The position numbers and the translations under genes were made by a program. From positions 9,308-73,307 of the forward strand of contig NZ_URFY01000021.1 of NCBI RefSeq assembly GCF_900547205.1: a DNA stretch of 64,000 nt. Direction: 5' to 3'. The notes under the pieces were generated by a model. The model did no database searches and was not told the DNA's origin. It saw nothing but the letters and a program-made list of their open reading frames with translations. This DNA is from an uncultured Bacteroides sp. Lineage in GTDB: Bacteria > Bacteroidota > Bacteroidia > Bacteroidales > Bacteroidaceae. Shown one piece after another: positions 42,612 to 50,150 of the stretch (the stretch's first letter is position 1; every line of letters begins with the position of its first letter).

Positions 42612-43082
42612 ATGGGAAAATTTAATAAGACTGGTAAACGTGAAATGCCGGCATTGAATACTTCTTCGTTGCCTGACCTTATCTTTACTTTGTTGTTCTT
42701 CTTTATGATTGTAACAACAATGCGTGAGGTAACATTAAAGGTGCAGTTTACACTTCCGCAAGGTACTGAACTCGAAAAACTGGAGAAGAAATCGCTGGTA
42801 ACATTCATCTATGTGGGTGAACCGACACAAGAATATCGCGCGAAAATGGGTACTGAAAGTCGTATTCAGCTCAACGACAGCTATGCTGAAGTTGGTGAAG
42901 TACAAGACTTCATTTTCCAAGAACGTGCAAGTATGAGTGAAGGTGATCAAGCTAAGATGACTGTATCTCTGAAAGTAGATCAAAAGACTAAGATGGGTAT
43001 TGTTACAGACGTAAAAAATGCTCTTAGAAAATCTTATGCTTTGAAGATTAACTATTCTGCTACTAAGCGTGGTGAGAAATAA
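42612..43082 (+). CDS. exbD: ExbD-like biopolymer transport protein, second copy
   Basis: The 156-residue paralogue has MPALNTSSLPDLIFTLLFFF, with the membrane helix (about 20-38) following a conserved SSLPD segment whose aspartate corresponds to the ExbD proton site. A compact periplasmic domain ends near KINYSATKRGEK. It is shorter than the first copy and lacks the insert. The two ExbD paralogues may form a heteromeric stator with ExbB. It is the last gene of the operon, followed by a strong hairpin. Confidence 0.9.
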   Translation: MGKFNKTGKREMPALNTSSLPDLIFTLLFFFMIVTTMREVTLKVQFTLPQGTELEKLEKKSLVTFIYVGEPTQEYRAKMGTESRIQLNDSYAEVGEVQDFIFQERASMSEGDQAKMTVSLKVDQKTKMGIVTDVKNALRKSYALKINYSATKRGEK

Positions 43083-43100
43083 TTAGTTAGTTTTATATAT

Positions 43101-43141
43101 AAAGAAAGGGCGTCCAATATGATTTTGGACGCCCTTTCTTT
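43101..43141. terminator. Bidirectional terminator between exbD and the GNAT gene
   Basis: AAAGAAAGGGCGTCCAA at 43101-43117 pairs perfectly (17 bp) with TTGGACGCCCTTTCTTT at 43125-43141 across 7 bases. The ends give T runs in both directions and the flanking genes converge. Confidence 0.9.
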
Positions 43142-43147
43142 TAGCAT

Positions 43148-43684
43148 TCACTCCTTTACTCCGTAGACAACGGTATGCAGTTTATGCTTTATTGTTTCGT
43201 AATCCTTCTCCGGGTCTAAATCCCCATGGACCATTAAATACATAGGCAAGCAATCATCTCCAGGCTTATAAGGAGGTTGGTGATAGTCTTTCTCCCACAA
43301 AGTGAATCCTTGACGCTGATAGAAACTGATACGTCGTTTCGCCATTTCCTCTACCGGGCGTTCTACCTCCAGGACGATAGGTCGCTTTAAGAAACTGCAC
43401 AAGTATTCTAATGTACGTTTTCCATATCCTCCGTTGCGTAAAGCAGGGTTGGTGGCGAAGTGTTCGACATAGTAGAAGCGGTCAAAATCCCAGTAAGTGA
43501 GAAACCCGATAGGCAAGTCATCATCAAAGATAATGTTATTATAAAAGTTTCCTGTTCGGTCGGTAAATTCACGGAGTTCATCTAATTGCCGATATTCATC
43601 CGGTGGGAATGAGTCAATGAGGAGCTCTTCCATGAACTTGTAATGATGTAAGTCCGATGTTTTAATCGGTTGAAGCTTAATCAT
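43148..43684 (-). CDS. GNAT-family N-acetyltransferase
   Basis: The 178-residue protein has the acetyl-CoA-binding core of GNAT enzymes: YYVEHFATNPALRNGGYGKR, where NGGYGKRTLEYL corresponds to motif A (Q/RxxGxG/A). VLEVERPVEEMAKRRISFYQ and RQGFTLWEKDYHQPPY follow. The substrate is not predictable. It is likely cytoplasmic and stands alone; the 52-base gap to the M64 gene upstream holds no recognised promoter, so it could be read from that gene. Confidence 0.85.
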   Translation of the reverse strand: MIKLQPIKTSDLHHYKFMEELLIDSFPPDEYRQLDELREFTDRTGNFYNNIIFDDDLPIGFLTYWDFDRFYYVEHFATNPALRNGGYGKRTLEYLCSFLKRPIVLEVERPVEEMAKRRISFYQRQGFTLWEKDYHQPPYKPGDDCLPMYLMVHGDLDPEKDYETIKHKLHTVVYGVKE

Positions 43685-43736
43685 AAGGCTTGGGTTTTAA
43701 GTTTGACAATCATATATTTTTTAGGATGTTATTTAC

Positions 43737-45014
43737 TTAGGGTACATAAAATTCAATTATACGTTGGATTGCACGTTGGCATACCGGACAAAATTCCGGA
43801 TATTCGTTAGTTCTCATCCGGCAGTTGAATGAAGGACGATAGATGCCTTTGGCAGAATAGCCACCTCCTTCAAACACTCCTACCGGAAATTTGTTTCGTT
43901 GGTCGGCAGGGGTTGGTATCGGAGTACCGGTGCTTAGCATATCTTCCCATTTGGAAGCGAAGTTAAGGCGGGTGGTGATATTCTGTTCCCAGGGTTCCAC
44001 ATTCAGCGGATATGTATCTGTCATCACATCGTCATCATAAAAGTATTCGTCGGCCAATCCGCCGAAGCTATGCCCAAACTCATGTACTACTACAGGCTTA
44101 AACATCGGGTGATGAGCGGTAGTCAGTGTATAAGAGTTGTAGATTCCTCCACCACCGTATACGTCAGTATTGGCGAGAATAATGATATGTTCGTAGGGAA
44201 TGCCCGCCAGTGCATTATGAATGGACTTCACGCGGCTGGTAGTCAGGTAGCGGTCGGAGTAGAAAGTATCGAAGTGGGAATGAACAGCCGTTTCTTTCCA
44301 CTGTTTTTCGCGAGGAACGCTGACGCCACTATCTGTAGAAGGGCTGGCAACAGCTACAAAATTGAATTTGTTTTTCATCGTGCGGAAAGGCTCATACGAA
44401 AACAGACTCTCACAAGTTCGCTGTGCATCCTGATAGAATACATCCATTTCCTCTTCCGTATATCCTTCTGCCAGAATAGCAACATCTATGCATTCTTTTT
44501 CATTGCCGCTCTGGTGCATATAGCGATGCGGGGTGACGTGAGAGACGCCCCGTTGGTGAATCAATATATCATCCGGACGGACGGTATGTTTATAACTTGC
44601 CATCACTTCTTTGCGTGGAGAATAAAGAGTGATTTCCACTTCTACCGGTTGTTTAGGGTAGGGAAGGAGAAAAGTATTCTCGAATCCTTTAGCTGTTTCT
44701 TTGGCTTCTTCCGTTGACAACCATTCCTGAAACAGAGAAGAAAAGGACGTCTTGTAGATACATTGTTTGGTAGCTGCATCTTTTACGATGATTTGTCCGT
44801 TGCCTGCCAGTGGAAGTTCGGACAGATGATGCTGACGACCTGCCCAAGAAGGGAGTTGTGATAATTCATCGAGATAGATGGCTTGTTGTTTGGCATCCCC
44901 GGTGAAGATATAGTCCACCCTCAATGTTTTGTCTTGAAAATAATCCGCAAAGTTTTGTGCATAACTTCCAGTGGTTACAACTAAAAAGAAGATAATAGAG
45001 TAAATGTGTTTCAT
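43737..45014 (-). CDS. Secreted M64-family (IgA peptidase-like) zinc metallopeptidase
   Basis: From the ATG at 45014 this is a 425-residue protein with a signal peptide ending near SYAQ (residue 20) and no lipobox, so it is probably periplasmic or exported further. An N-terminal beta domain (about 25-150) precedes the catalytic domain, which contains VAILAEGYTEEEMDVFYQDA and the zinc motif VVHEFGHSFGGLADEY, whose first histidine is near residue 311 with the following aspartate/glutamate. This matches Peptidase_M64, the family of Clostridium IgA protease; Bacteroides members have known structures but no settled substrate. Cleavage of host IgA is possible by family and is not shown here. The upstream ATG at 45050 is excluded because the promoter lies between. 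Confidence 0.88.
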   Translation of the reverse strand: MKHIYSIIFFLVVTTGSYAQNFADYFQDKTLRVDYIFTGDAKQQAIYLDELSQLPSWAGRQHHLSELPLAGNGQIIVKDAATKQCIYKTSFSSLFQEWLSTEEAKETAKGFENTFLLPYPKQPVEVEITLYSPRKEVMASYKHTVRPDDILIHQRGVSHVTPHRYMHQSGNEKECIDVAILAEGYTEEEMDVFYQDAQRTCESLFSYEPFRTMKNKFNFVAVASPSTDSGVSVPREKQWKETAVHSHFDTFYSDRYLTTSRVKSIHNALAGIPYEHIIILANTDVYGGGGIYNSYTLTTAHHPMFKPVVVHEFGHSFGGLADEYFYDDDVMTDTYPLNVEPWEQNITTRLNFASKWEDMLSTGTPIPTPADQRNKFPVGVFEGGGYSAKGIYRPSFNCRMRTNEYPEFCPVCQRAIQRIIEFYVP

Positions 45015-45039
45015 ATAAATAGTATATTTATGTTTTTTG

Positions 45040-45047
45040 CAAAGGTA
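45040..45047 (-). promoter_or_regulatory. Putative -7 promoter element that fixes the M64 peptidase start
   Basis: The minus strand reads TACCTTTG, 26 bases upstream of the ATG at 45014; a more upstream in-frame ATG (45050) precedes it and is ruled out. Confidence 0.6.
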
Positions 45048-45120
45048 CAAACTATTGTTGACTTATTTGCTTTCTGCAAATAAAAGTAATAATTTATAGT
45101 ATTTGTTGCCGGAAAATCGC

Positions 45121-45128
45121 TAACTTTG
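45121..45128 (+). promoter_or_regulatory. Putative -7 promoter element for the Lrp-type regulator
   Basis: TAACTTTG matches TAnnTTTG, 39 bases upstream of the ATG. Confidence 0.6.
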
Positions 45129-45166
45129 CATAAAAGATTCATTGATTAAAACAATTTGATTCAAAA

Positions 45167-45646
45167 ATGGGACATCATCAATTAGATGCTTTAGATGAGC
45201 AGATTCTCAAATTGATTGCAGGGAATGCGCGTATTCCTTTTTTGGAGGTGGCAAGAGCGTGCAATGTTTCGGGTGCCGCTATCCATCAGCGTATACAGAA
45301 GCTGACTAACCTTGGAATATTAAAAGGTTCGGAATATGTGATCGACCCCGAGAAGATAGGCTATGAGACTTGTGCTTATATAGGTATATATCTGAAAGAC
45401 CCCGAATCATTCGATTCGGTTACAAAAGCTTTGGAAGCTATTCCTGAAGTAGTGGAATGCCATTTCACTACCGGAAAATATGATATGTTTATTAAGATTT
45501 ACGCTAAGAATAACCACCATTTGCTGAGCATTATCCATGATAAATTGCAGCCGTTGGGATTGGCACGTACAGAAACCTTAATCTCCTTCCACGAAGCCAT
45601 CAAGCGACAGATGCCGATTATGGTGGAAGTGGATGAAGAAGATTAA
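45167..45646 (+). CDS. Lrp/AsnC-family transcriptional regulator
   Basis: The 159-residue protein begins with an AsnC-type helix-turn-helix (LDEQILKLIAGNARIPFLEV, VSGAAIHQRIQKLTNLGILK). A RAM ligand-binding domain follows (about 70-150; FDSVTKALEAIPEVVECHFT, GKYDMFIKIYAKNNHHLLSI). Such proteins sense amino acids and regulate amino-acid or central metabolism. It is a single gene converging on folA with 5 bases between their stops, and divergent from the M64 peptidase. Its targets are unknown; the adjacent divergent peptidase is a candidate by position only. Confidence 0.93.
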   Translation: MGHHQLDALDEQILKLIAGNARIPFLEVARACNVSGAAIHQRIQKLTNLGILKGSEYVIDPEKIGYETCAYIGIYLKDPESFDSVTKALEAIPEVVECHFTTGKYDMFIKIYAKNNHHLLSIIHDKLQPLGLARTETLISFHEAIKRQMPIMVEVDEED

Positions 45647-45651
45647 TCGGT

Positions 45652-46146
45652 TTACTTTCTTACGTAATCAACAAAACTATAGGAGCAGAGATGTTTCTCA
45701 TCCGCAGGATGAGCTTCTCTGCTTTTTTCTTGCCATATAGCCGGAGATACTTCAGGAAAGTAAGTATCAGCTTCGGAAGCAGCGCTATCTATTTCTGTCA
45801 GGCAAAGTTCGTCGGCAAAAGGAAGTGCCTGCCGGTAGATGCTTGCACCACCTATTATATATATGTGTTCATCTTCTTTGCAGCTCTTTAATGCCTCTTC
45901 GAGTGAAGTAAACACTTCTGCGCCGGGGCATTCGGTAGCCGGATTGGAAGACAATACTACATTTCTGCGGTTAGGCAATGCACCTTTCGGAAACGATTCA
46001 AACGTTTTGCGTCCCATCAATATAGTATTCCCGGTAGTCAATGCTTTAAAGCGTTTCAAATCATTGGGCAGCCAGAAAAGAAGTTTATTCTCAAAACCTA
46101 TCGCGCTGCGGCGGTCTACGGCAGCAATAATGGTTATTTTGCTCAT
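45652..46146 (-). CDS. folA: Dihydrofolate reductase
   Basis: From the ATG at 46146 this is a 164-residue enzyme: ITIIAAVDRRSAIGFENKLL at the start, LPNDLKRFKALTTGNTILMG, the NADPH-binding GRKTFESFPKGALPNR, and IYIIGGASIYRQALPFADEL. A TTG two codons upstream is an unneeded alternative. It regenerates tetrahydrofolate, consumed by ThyA. It begins 15 bases after thyA on the same strand and is co-transcribed with it. No unusual residues were seen in the active-site segments. Confidence 0.96.
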   Translation of the reverse strand: MSKITIIAAVDRRSAIGFENKLLFWLPNDLKRFKALTTGNTILMGRKTFESFPKGALPNRRNVVLSSNPATECPGAEVFTSLEEALKSCKEDEHIYIIGGASIYRQALPFADELCLTEIDSAASEADTYFPEVSPAIWQEKSREAHPADEKHLCSYSFVDYVRK

Positions 46147-46161
46147 ACTCAATAGATGCGT

Positions 46162-46956
46162 TTAGATGGCTACTGCTCCGGCAATGTGCGGGTGCGGGTC
46201 GTAATTCACTAATTCAAAGTCCTCAAATTTGAAGTCGAAGATATTCTTCACGTCCGGATTGATTTTCATCTGCGGCAACGGGCGCGGTTCGCGTGTCAGT
46301 TGCAGTTTCACTTGCTCCAGGTGGTTCAGGTAGATGTGTGCATCACCGAAGGTATGAACGAAGTCGCCGGCTTTCAGTCCCGTCACTTGCGCCATCATTT
46401 GCAGCAGTAATGCATACGAAGCAATGTTGAAAGGGACACCCAGAAAAATGTCGGCACTGCGTTGATAGAGTTGCAGGCTCAACCGTCCGTCTGCTACATA
46501 AAACTGGAAGAAGGCGTGGCACGGAGGAAGGTTCATGTTATTCAAATCAGCTACGTTCCAGGCACTTACAATGATGCGGCGTGAATCCGGATTGTGCTTG
46601 ATGGTTTCCACCACTTCACTGATTTGGTCGATAAATCCACCGTTATAGTCGGGCCATGAGCGCCACTGATAGCCGTATATATGACCTAGGTCGCCATTCT
46701 CGTCCGCCCATTCGTTCCAGATACGTACGCCATGTTCTTGCAGGTATTTTACGTTGGTGTCTCCTTGCAGAAACCAAAGAAGCTCGTATATGATTGATTT
46801 TAAATGTAGTTTCTTGGTAGTCAGGCATGGAAAACCGTCGTCAAGGTTGAAGCGCATTTGATGGCCGAAAACGCTGATAGTTCCTGTCCCGGTGCGGTCG
46901 CTTTTTTCCGTGCCTTCGGTGAGTACACGGTTAAGTAAATCCAGATATTGTTTCAT
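46162..46956 (-). CDS. thyA: Thymidylate synthase
   Basis: The 264-residue enzyme is ThyA by its length, by the nucleophilic cysteine in LPPCHAFFQFYVADGRLSLQ near residue 146, and by SRRIIVSAWNVADLNNM, QRSADIFLGVPFNIASYAL and the C-terminal HPHIAGAVAI. It makes dTMP from dUMP and methylene-tetrahydrofolate, leaving dihydrofolate for FolA. It heads a thyA-folA unit with its promoter inside the end of the preceding cardiolipin-synthase-like gene. Nothing suggests the flavin-dependent ThyX. Confidence 0.97.
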   Translation of the reverse strand: MKQYLDLLNRVLTEGTEKSDRTGTGTISVFGHQMRFNLDDGFPCLTTKKLHLKSIIYELLWFLQGDTNVKYLQEHGVRIWNEWADENGDLGHIYGYQWRSWPDYNGGFIDQISEVVETIKHNPDSRRIIVSAWNVADLNNMNLPPCHAFFQFYVADGRLSLQLYQRSADIFLGVPFNIASYALLLQMMAQVTGLKAGDFVHTFGDAHIYLNHLEQVKLQLTREPRPLPQMKINPDVKNIFDFKFEDFELVNYDPHPHIAGAVAI

Positions 46957-47004
46957 AATGAATTAATTGTCGATGTATAAGTGAACTTATAGTAAGCTGA
47001 TGCG

Positions 47005-47012
47005 CAAAATTA
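47005..47012 (-). promoter_or_regulatory. Putative -7 promoter element for thyA-folA
   Basis: The minus strand reads TAATTTTG, 49 bases upstream of thyA, overlapping the stop region of the upstream gene by 3 bases. Confidence 0.55.
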
Positions 47013-48281
47013 CAAAAATGGAGTGAATAAATTGGCAAACCAACCCACGAACTTCTTCCACACGGTACGCTTTTTCCAAAATTCAGGTGTCAACTGTGTG
47101 CAGTGTTCAATGTCGTTGTGAAACATATCATTCAGCTCAGCCGTTGTCTTTTTATCAAAGATGAAGGCATTTGTTTCGTAGTCGTATCGCAGACTGCGGC
47201 TGTTCAGGTTGGCAGTGCCCACAGTGCAGAATGCGTCGTCCACCATCATTATCTTAGAGTGGTGGAATCCGCCGTTGTACATATAGACTGTAGCCCCCCT
47301 TTTCATCAATTTATGCAGTTTGTAGAGTGCGGCATCGGGGGTAAAAGGTATGTCGGAGGCAGAAGAAACCATGATTTGAACATCTACCCCGCGCTCAATC
47401 GTGCGGTTCAGCGCTTTCGTGATAGAAGATGTCGGTACAAAATAAGGGTTGACGATGTGGACGTTCTTCTGTGCCGAATAAATCGACATAGCGTAGGCGT
47501 GGCTCAACATTCTACTGTTTTTCTTCGGCGTACGGTCTACGATGGCGATGGTGATATTCGTGCTATCCGTTTGTGCTCCATGCTGCGGAAAATAGACTTC
47601 TCCGCCTACTTTCTGCTTGGTTTCTTTGTTCCAGATTGAAAGGAATATCTCTTGCAGGTCGTTCACCGCATCTCCTTCGATGCGGGTGTGCATATCGCGC
47701 CAAGTACCGATTTTGGGTAGTCCGTTGATGTAGTAATCAGCGATATTCATGCCTCCGGTATAGGCCACTTCTCCGTCGATAACGACAATTTTCCGGTGGT
47801 CGCGGTGAGCGGCATGATTGATATACGGGAAGGTGAACGGGTCGAACTTAACAATCTCGATTCCCTGTTGGCGTATCTTCTTTAGATGCCGTTTTTTGAG
47901 CGGCTTGTTGTTCGACCAATTACCGAATGCGTCGAACATCGCCCGTACTTCCACCCCTTCTTTTGCCTTTTCGGCAAGCAAGGCAAACAGTTCGTTGGCG
48001 ATGGAGTCGTTGCGGAAGTTGAAGTACTCCAGGTGTATGTGATGCTTTGCTTCGCGGATGGCTTCAAATAAATCGATAAACTTCTCCCGTCCGCTTTTCA
48101 GCAGTTTCACTTTGTTATTGTCGGATATAGGGATTCCTGATTCCTTCAAGAAATGTAGTACAAGTGAATCGCTACTCAATTCGATTGAGTCTCTGGGCTG
48201 CGTTATCAGGCTGTCGATAACATCTGCCTGAGCACGCGACAAAGACAGTATCAGGAATAAAATAATTATGTGTAGTTTCAA
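47010..48281 (-). CDS. Cardiolipin synthase-like phospholipase D-family protein
   Basis: The 423-residue protein has a signal peptide-like N-terminus (MKLHIIILFLILSLSRAQA). It carries two HKD phospholipase D motifs: HRKIVVIDGEVAYTGGMNIA near residue 160 and HHSKIMMVDDAFCTVGTANL near residue 345, each HxK(x)4D. ClsA/ClsB-type cardiolipin synthases share the overall pattern and KEGVEVRAMFDAFGNW. The classical ClsA has two N-terminal membrane helices, whereas here a cleavable-looking signal suggests a periplasmic or membrane-attached enzyme. Its substrate is not certain, phosphatidylglycerol transfer being the default. It is a single gene with its own promoter. Confidence 0.85.
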   Translation of the reverse strand: MKLHIIILFLILSLSRAQADVIDSLITQPRDSIELSSDSLVLHFLKESGIPISDNNKVKLLKSGREKFIDLFEAIREAKHHIHLEYFNFRNDSIANELFALLAEKAKEGVEVRAMFDAFGNWSNNKPLKKRHLKKIRQQGIEIVKFDPFTFPYINHAAHRDHRKIVVIDGEVAYTGGMNIADYYINGLPKIGTWRDMHTRIEGDAVNDLQEIFLSIWNKETKQKVGGEVYFPQHGAQTDSTNITIAIVDRTPKKNSRMLSHAYAMSIYSAQKNVHIVNPYFVPTSSITKALNRTIERGVDVQIMVSSASDIPFTPDAALYKLHKLMKRGATVYMYNGGFHHSKIMMVDDAFCTVGTANLNSRSLRYDYETNAFIFDKKTTAELNDMFHNDIEHCTQLTPEFWKKRTVWKKFVGWFANLFTPFL

Positions 48282-48313
48282 AACTCTTCTCTCTATTTTA
48301 GTTTACAAGGGAA

Positions 48314-48321
48314 CAAAGATA
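48314..48321 (-). promoter_or_regulatory. Putative -7 promoter element for the PLD-family gene
   Basis: The minus strand reads TATCTTTG, 33 bases upstream of the start. Confidence 0.6.
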
Positions 48322-48429
48322 CAACTTGTAAGTTAGGGCTTTGTTGAGATAAAGGTTAGATTTATTATTGTTTAACAGACAGGAAACTTTATAATGACTC
48401 TTAGTCCTGAAAAAATAAGGAGCCTGTCT

Positions 48430-48498
48430 ACAAGTCAGTAGTATCTACAACTCCCCTCCCTTCGGGAAGGAGGAGAGTTTTGGATACTACTGACTTGT
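48430..48498. terminator. Nested long hairpin after the sigma-factor operon
   Basis: ACAAGTCAGTAGTATC at 48430-48445 pairs perfectly with GATACTACTGACTTGT at 48483-48498. The 37-base interior has a second GC-rich fold around CTCCC-TTCG-GGAAGGAGGAG. It lies 18 bases after the stop of the DUF5056-type gene and could terminate that operon. No long T run follows. Confidence 0.5.
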
Positions 48499-48516
48499 AC
48501 TATATTGCTTCTTTGA

Positions 48517-48846
48517 TTAGGCCATTGAAGCCACTTTGCGTGTAGCGAGGAATACCAGCACGATGGCTGCGATAATCATCGATTTCGGATCAAGGCTGGT
48601 GGCACCTTGATGAATCATGCCAACGAAAACCTCGCGTATTGTTTCCCATGCGGCTTGCAGACCACCCAGCCAAACAAAAAGTACAGTGGCTACCGCCATT
48701 ACGAAAATACTCCAGATTCGCGCCAGATGATTACTGCGGTCGGGTAGGTGGTGCATGACACGCCGACTGAATCCGTTGTCAGTAATTTCCTGCTTGTTGT
48801 CTGCAAAGAAATCCTGCAAGAGCTTATCATTATCTATTTCTGTCAT
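48517..48846 (-). CDS. Small two-helix membrane protein downstream of a sigma factor (DUF5056-like)
   Basis: The 109-residue protein has a soluble N-terminal half (KLLQDFFADNKQEITDNGFS) with the segment FSRRVMHHLPDR. Two membrane helices follow, near 43-62 (IWSIFVMAVATVLFVWLGGL) and 85-103 (MIIAAIVLVFLATRK). It starts within the end of the sigma-factor gene (17-base overlap), so translation is probably coupled. A short cytoplasmic end followed by helices is compatible with an anti-sigma role, but no zinc-binding anti-sigma motif (HxxxCxxC) is present. The DUF name is from memory and uncertain. Confidence 0.7.
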   Translation of the reverse strand: MTEIDNDKLLQDFFADNKQEITDNGFSRRVMHHLPDRSNHLARIWSIFVMAVATVLFVWLGGLQAAWETIREVFVGMIHQGATSLDPKSMIIAAIVLVFLATRKVASMA

Positions 48847-49378
48847 AACCGTTTTGTTTTAAATAACTTGCCAATTTATCTTTTCCCCGAGACAGGTGGC
48901 TTTTCACCGTTCCCGTCGGTATTCCTACAATGCCTGCAATCTTGTCGATGCTTACATCTTCCATATAAAACAGGGTGATGCAGGTTCGTTCTACTTCTCT
49001 CAACGTTTTGAGCGACTGATAGATATCCATCTTTTGCCCCACATTTTCTTGTTCGGTGCTGTTGATGCTATCTATCTCTTTCGCATCCAGATCGTCCGTC
49101 TGCTTACGGCTGCGAATGTAATCATAAAAAACATTATATGCAATACGATACAGCCACGTGGAGAAACTCGACAGATTGTGGAAGGAGGCGATATTCGTAT
49201 ATGCTTTGATAAATGTGTCCTGTGCCAGGTCGTCACTCAATTCGCAGTCACCGCAAGTCAGGTTCAGGAAAAATCGTCGTACAGGCGACTGGTATTTCCG
49301 TACCAACTGGTCGAAGGCCCTGGTGTCTTTGAACACCACGACCTGTGCGACTAGCGATATATCGTTGAGTTGGTTCAT
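48830..49378 (-). CDS. ECF-type RNA polymerase sigma factor
   Basis: The start is placed at the ATG at 49378 (MNQLNDISLVAQVVVFKDTR), giving 182 residues; an open frame extends 38 codons further but that part overlaps the upstream gene. Region 2 (about 20-90) shows AFDQLVRKYQSPVRRFF, LAQDTFIKAYTNIASFHNLS and FSTWLYRIAYNVFYDYIRS. Region 4 (about 125-175) has the helix-turn-helix CITLFYMEDVSIDKIAGIVG, IPTGTVKSHLSRGKDKL. It redirects RNA polymerase to a set of promoters, unknown here. The start overlaps the stop of the DUF6249-like gene by 4 bases. Together the three genes look like one regulatory unit. Confidence 0.93.
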   Translation of the reverse strand: MNQLNDISLVAQVVVFKDTRAFDQLVRKYQSPVRRFFLNLTCGDCELSDDLAQDTFIKAYTNIASFHNLSSFSTWLYRIAYNVFYDYIRSRKQTDDLDAKEIDSINSTEQENVGQKMDIYQSLKTLREVERTCITLFYMEDVSIDKIAGIVGIPTGTVKSHLSRGKDKLASYLKQNGYDRNR

Positions 49379-50040
49379 CTGTCCCCGTTGTTCTTCTTCT
49401 GTTGGTTGTAGCCGATAAGCCATTGTCCCAGTCCCATGAACATGACGAGAAGTCCGATTGTACCGATGCTTAGCTCTCCGGTGATAGCCCAAAGGAAGAT
49501 GAATAAGCCGATTCCTGTGAAGGTGTTCTTAATTCCTTGCGAACGTGGGTCGGTCGGCTTGTTTTCTTTGATGAAGTCTTCCGGCAACGGCTGTCCGGCA
49601 GCAAGTGCCTGTTCGGCAAGTCGGTAGCGGGCTTTACGGTTTTTGTATCGGAAGAAAAAGATGATGAAAAGCACAAATATAGGTAACCCGAATACGGCAA
49701 TCACTGATATGATAGCGAGCAAGATACCTCCTCCCAAAGTGTCTTCAAATTTATCGAATAGAAATTCTTCATCGCTTGTGTTAAAGGCGATACTGGCACC
49801 TCTGTGTCTGGCACTCAACGTTGTTGAGTCGGCATCTGCTGAGTCTGTATCCGCAGCATTCGTGTCTGTGCCAATCACTGTAATTGCCGTACTTTTCGTG
49901 TTTTCTTTCGTATCTTTCTTTTGGGCTACTGTTGCCTTCATGTTTCCTACCGAATCCTGAGTTACAGTAGTCCGGTTCTGAGCATCCATCACTGAGCAAG
50001 TGGTCCATGCCACTATCAAAGCAATTAAAATCTGTTTCAT
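49375..50040 (-). CDS. Membrane protein with signal peptide and DUF6249-like C-terminal region
   Basis: The 221-residue protein has a signal peptide (MKQILIALIVAWTTCSVMDAQ), a polar threonine/serine/aspartate-rich region (about 22-95; DTNAADTDSADADSTTL) and three membrane helices (near 105-130, 173-190, 195-212). A cytoplasmic-looking linker between them contains RYRLAEQALAAGQPLPEDFI, the segment typical of DUF6249-type proteins found beside sigma factors in Bacteroides. It is the first gene of the sigma-factor unit. An envelope sensor role is inference from position only. The closest promoter-like sequence (TCTCTTTG, minus strand, 50103-50110) has one mismatch to the consensus. Confidence 0.75.
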   Translation of the reverse strand: MKQILIALIVAWTTCSVMDAQNRTTVTQDSVGNMKATVAQKKDTKENTKSTAITVIGTDTNAADTDSADADSTTLSARHRGASIAFNTSDEEFLFDKFEDTLGGGILLAIISVIAVFGLPIFVLFIIFFFRYKNRKARYRLAEQALAAGQPLPEDFIKENKPTDPRSQGIKNTFTGIGLFIFLWAITGELSIGTIGLLVMFMGLGQWLIGYNQQKKNNGDR

Positions 50041-50150
50041 ATGCGTAGTTCTTTAATTTGTTTCTTTATCTGTTTAGACGTAGTTAATATCCCGTAAAGT
50101 TGCAAAGAGAAGAAATATTTTGGATATTTGCAGGCATTAATAAATGAAAA

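Noticed and set aside
44070..44717. Plus-strand open frame of 215 codons
   Set aside because: Antisense to the M64 peptidase; no family features.
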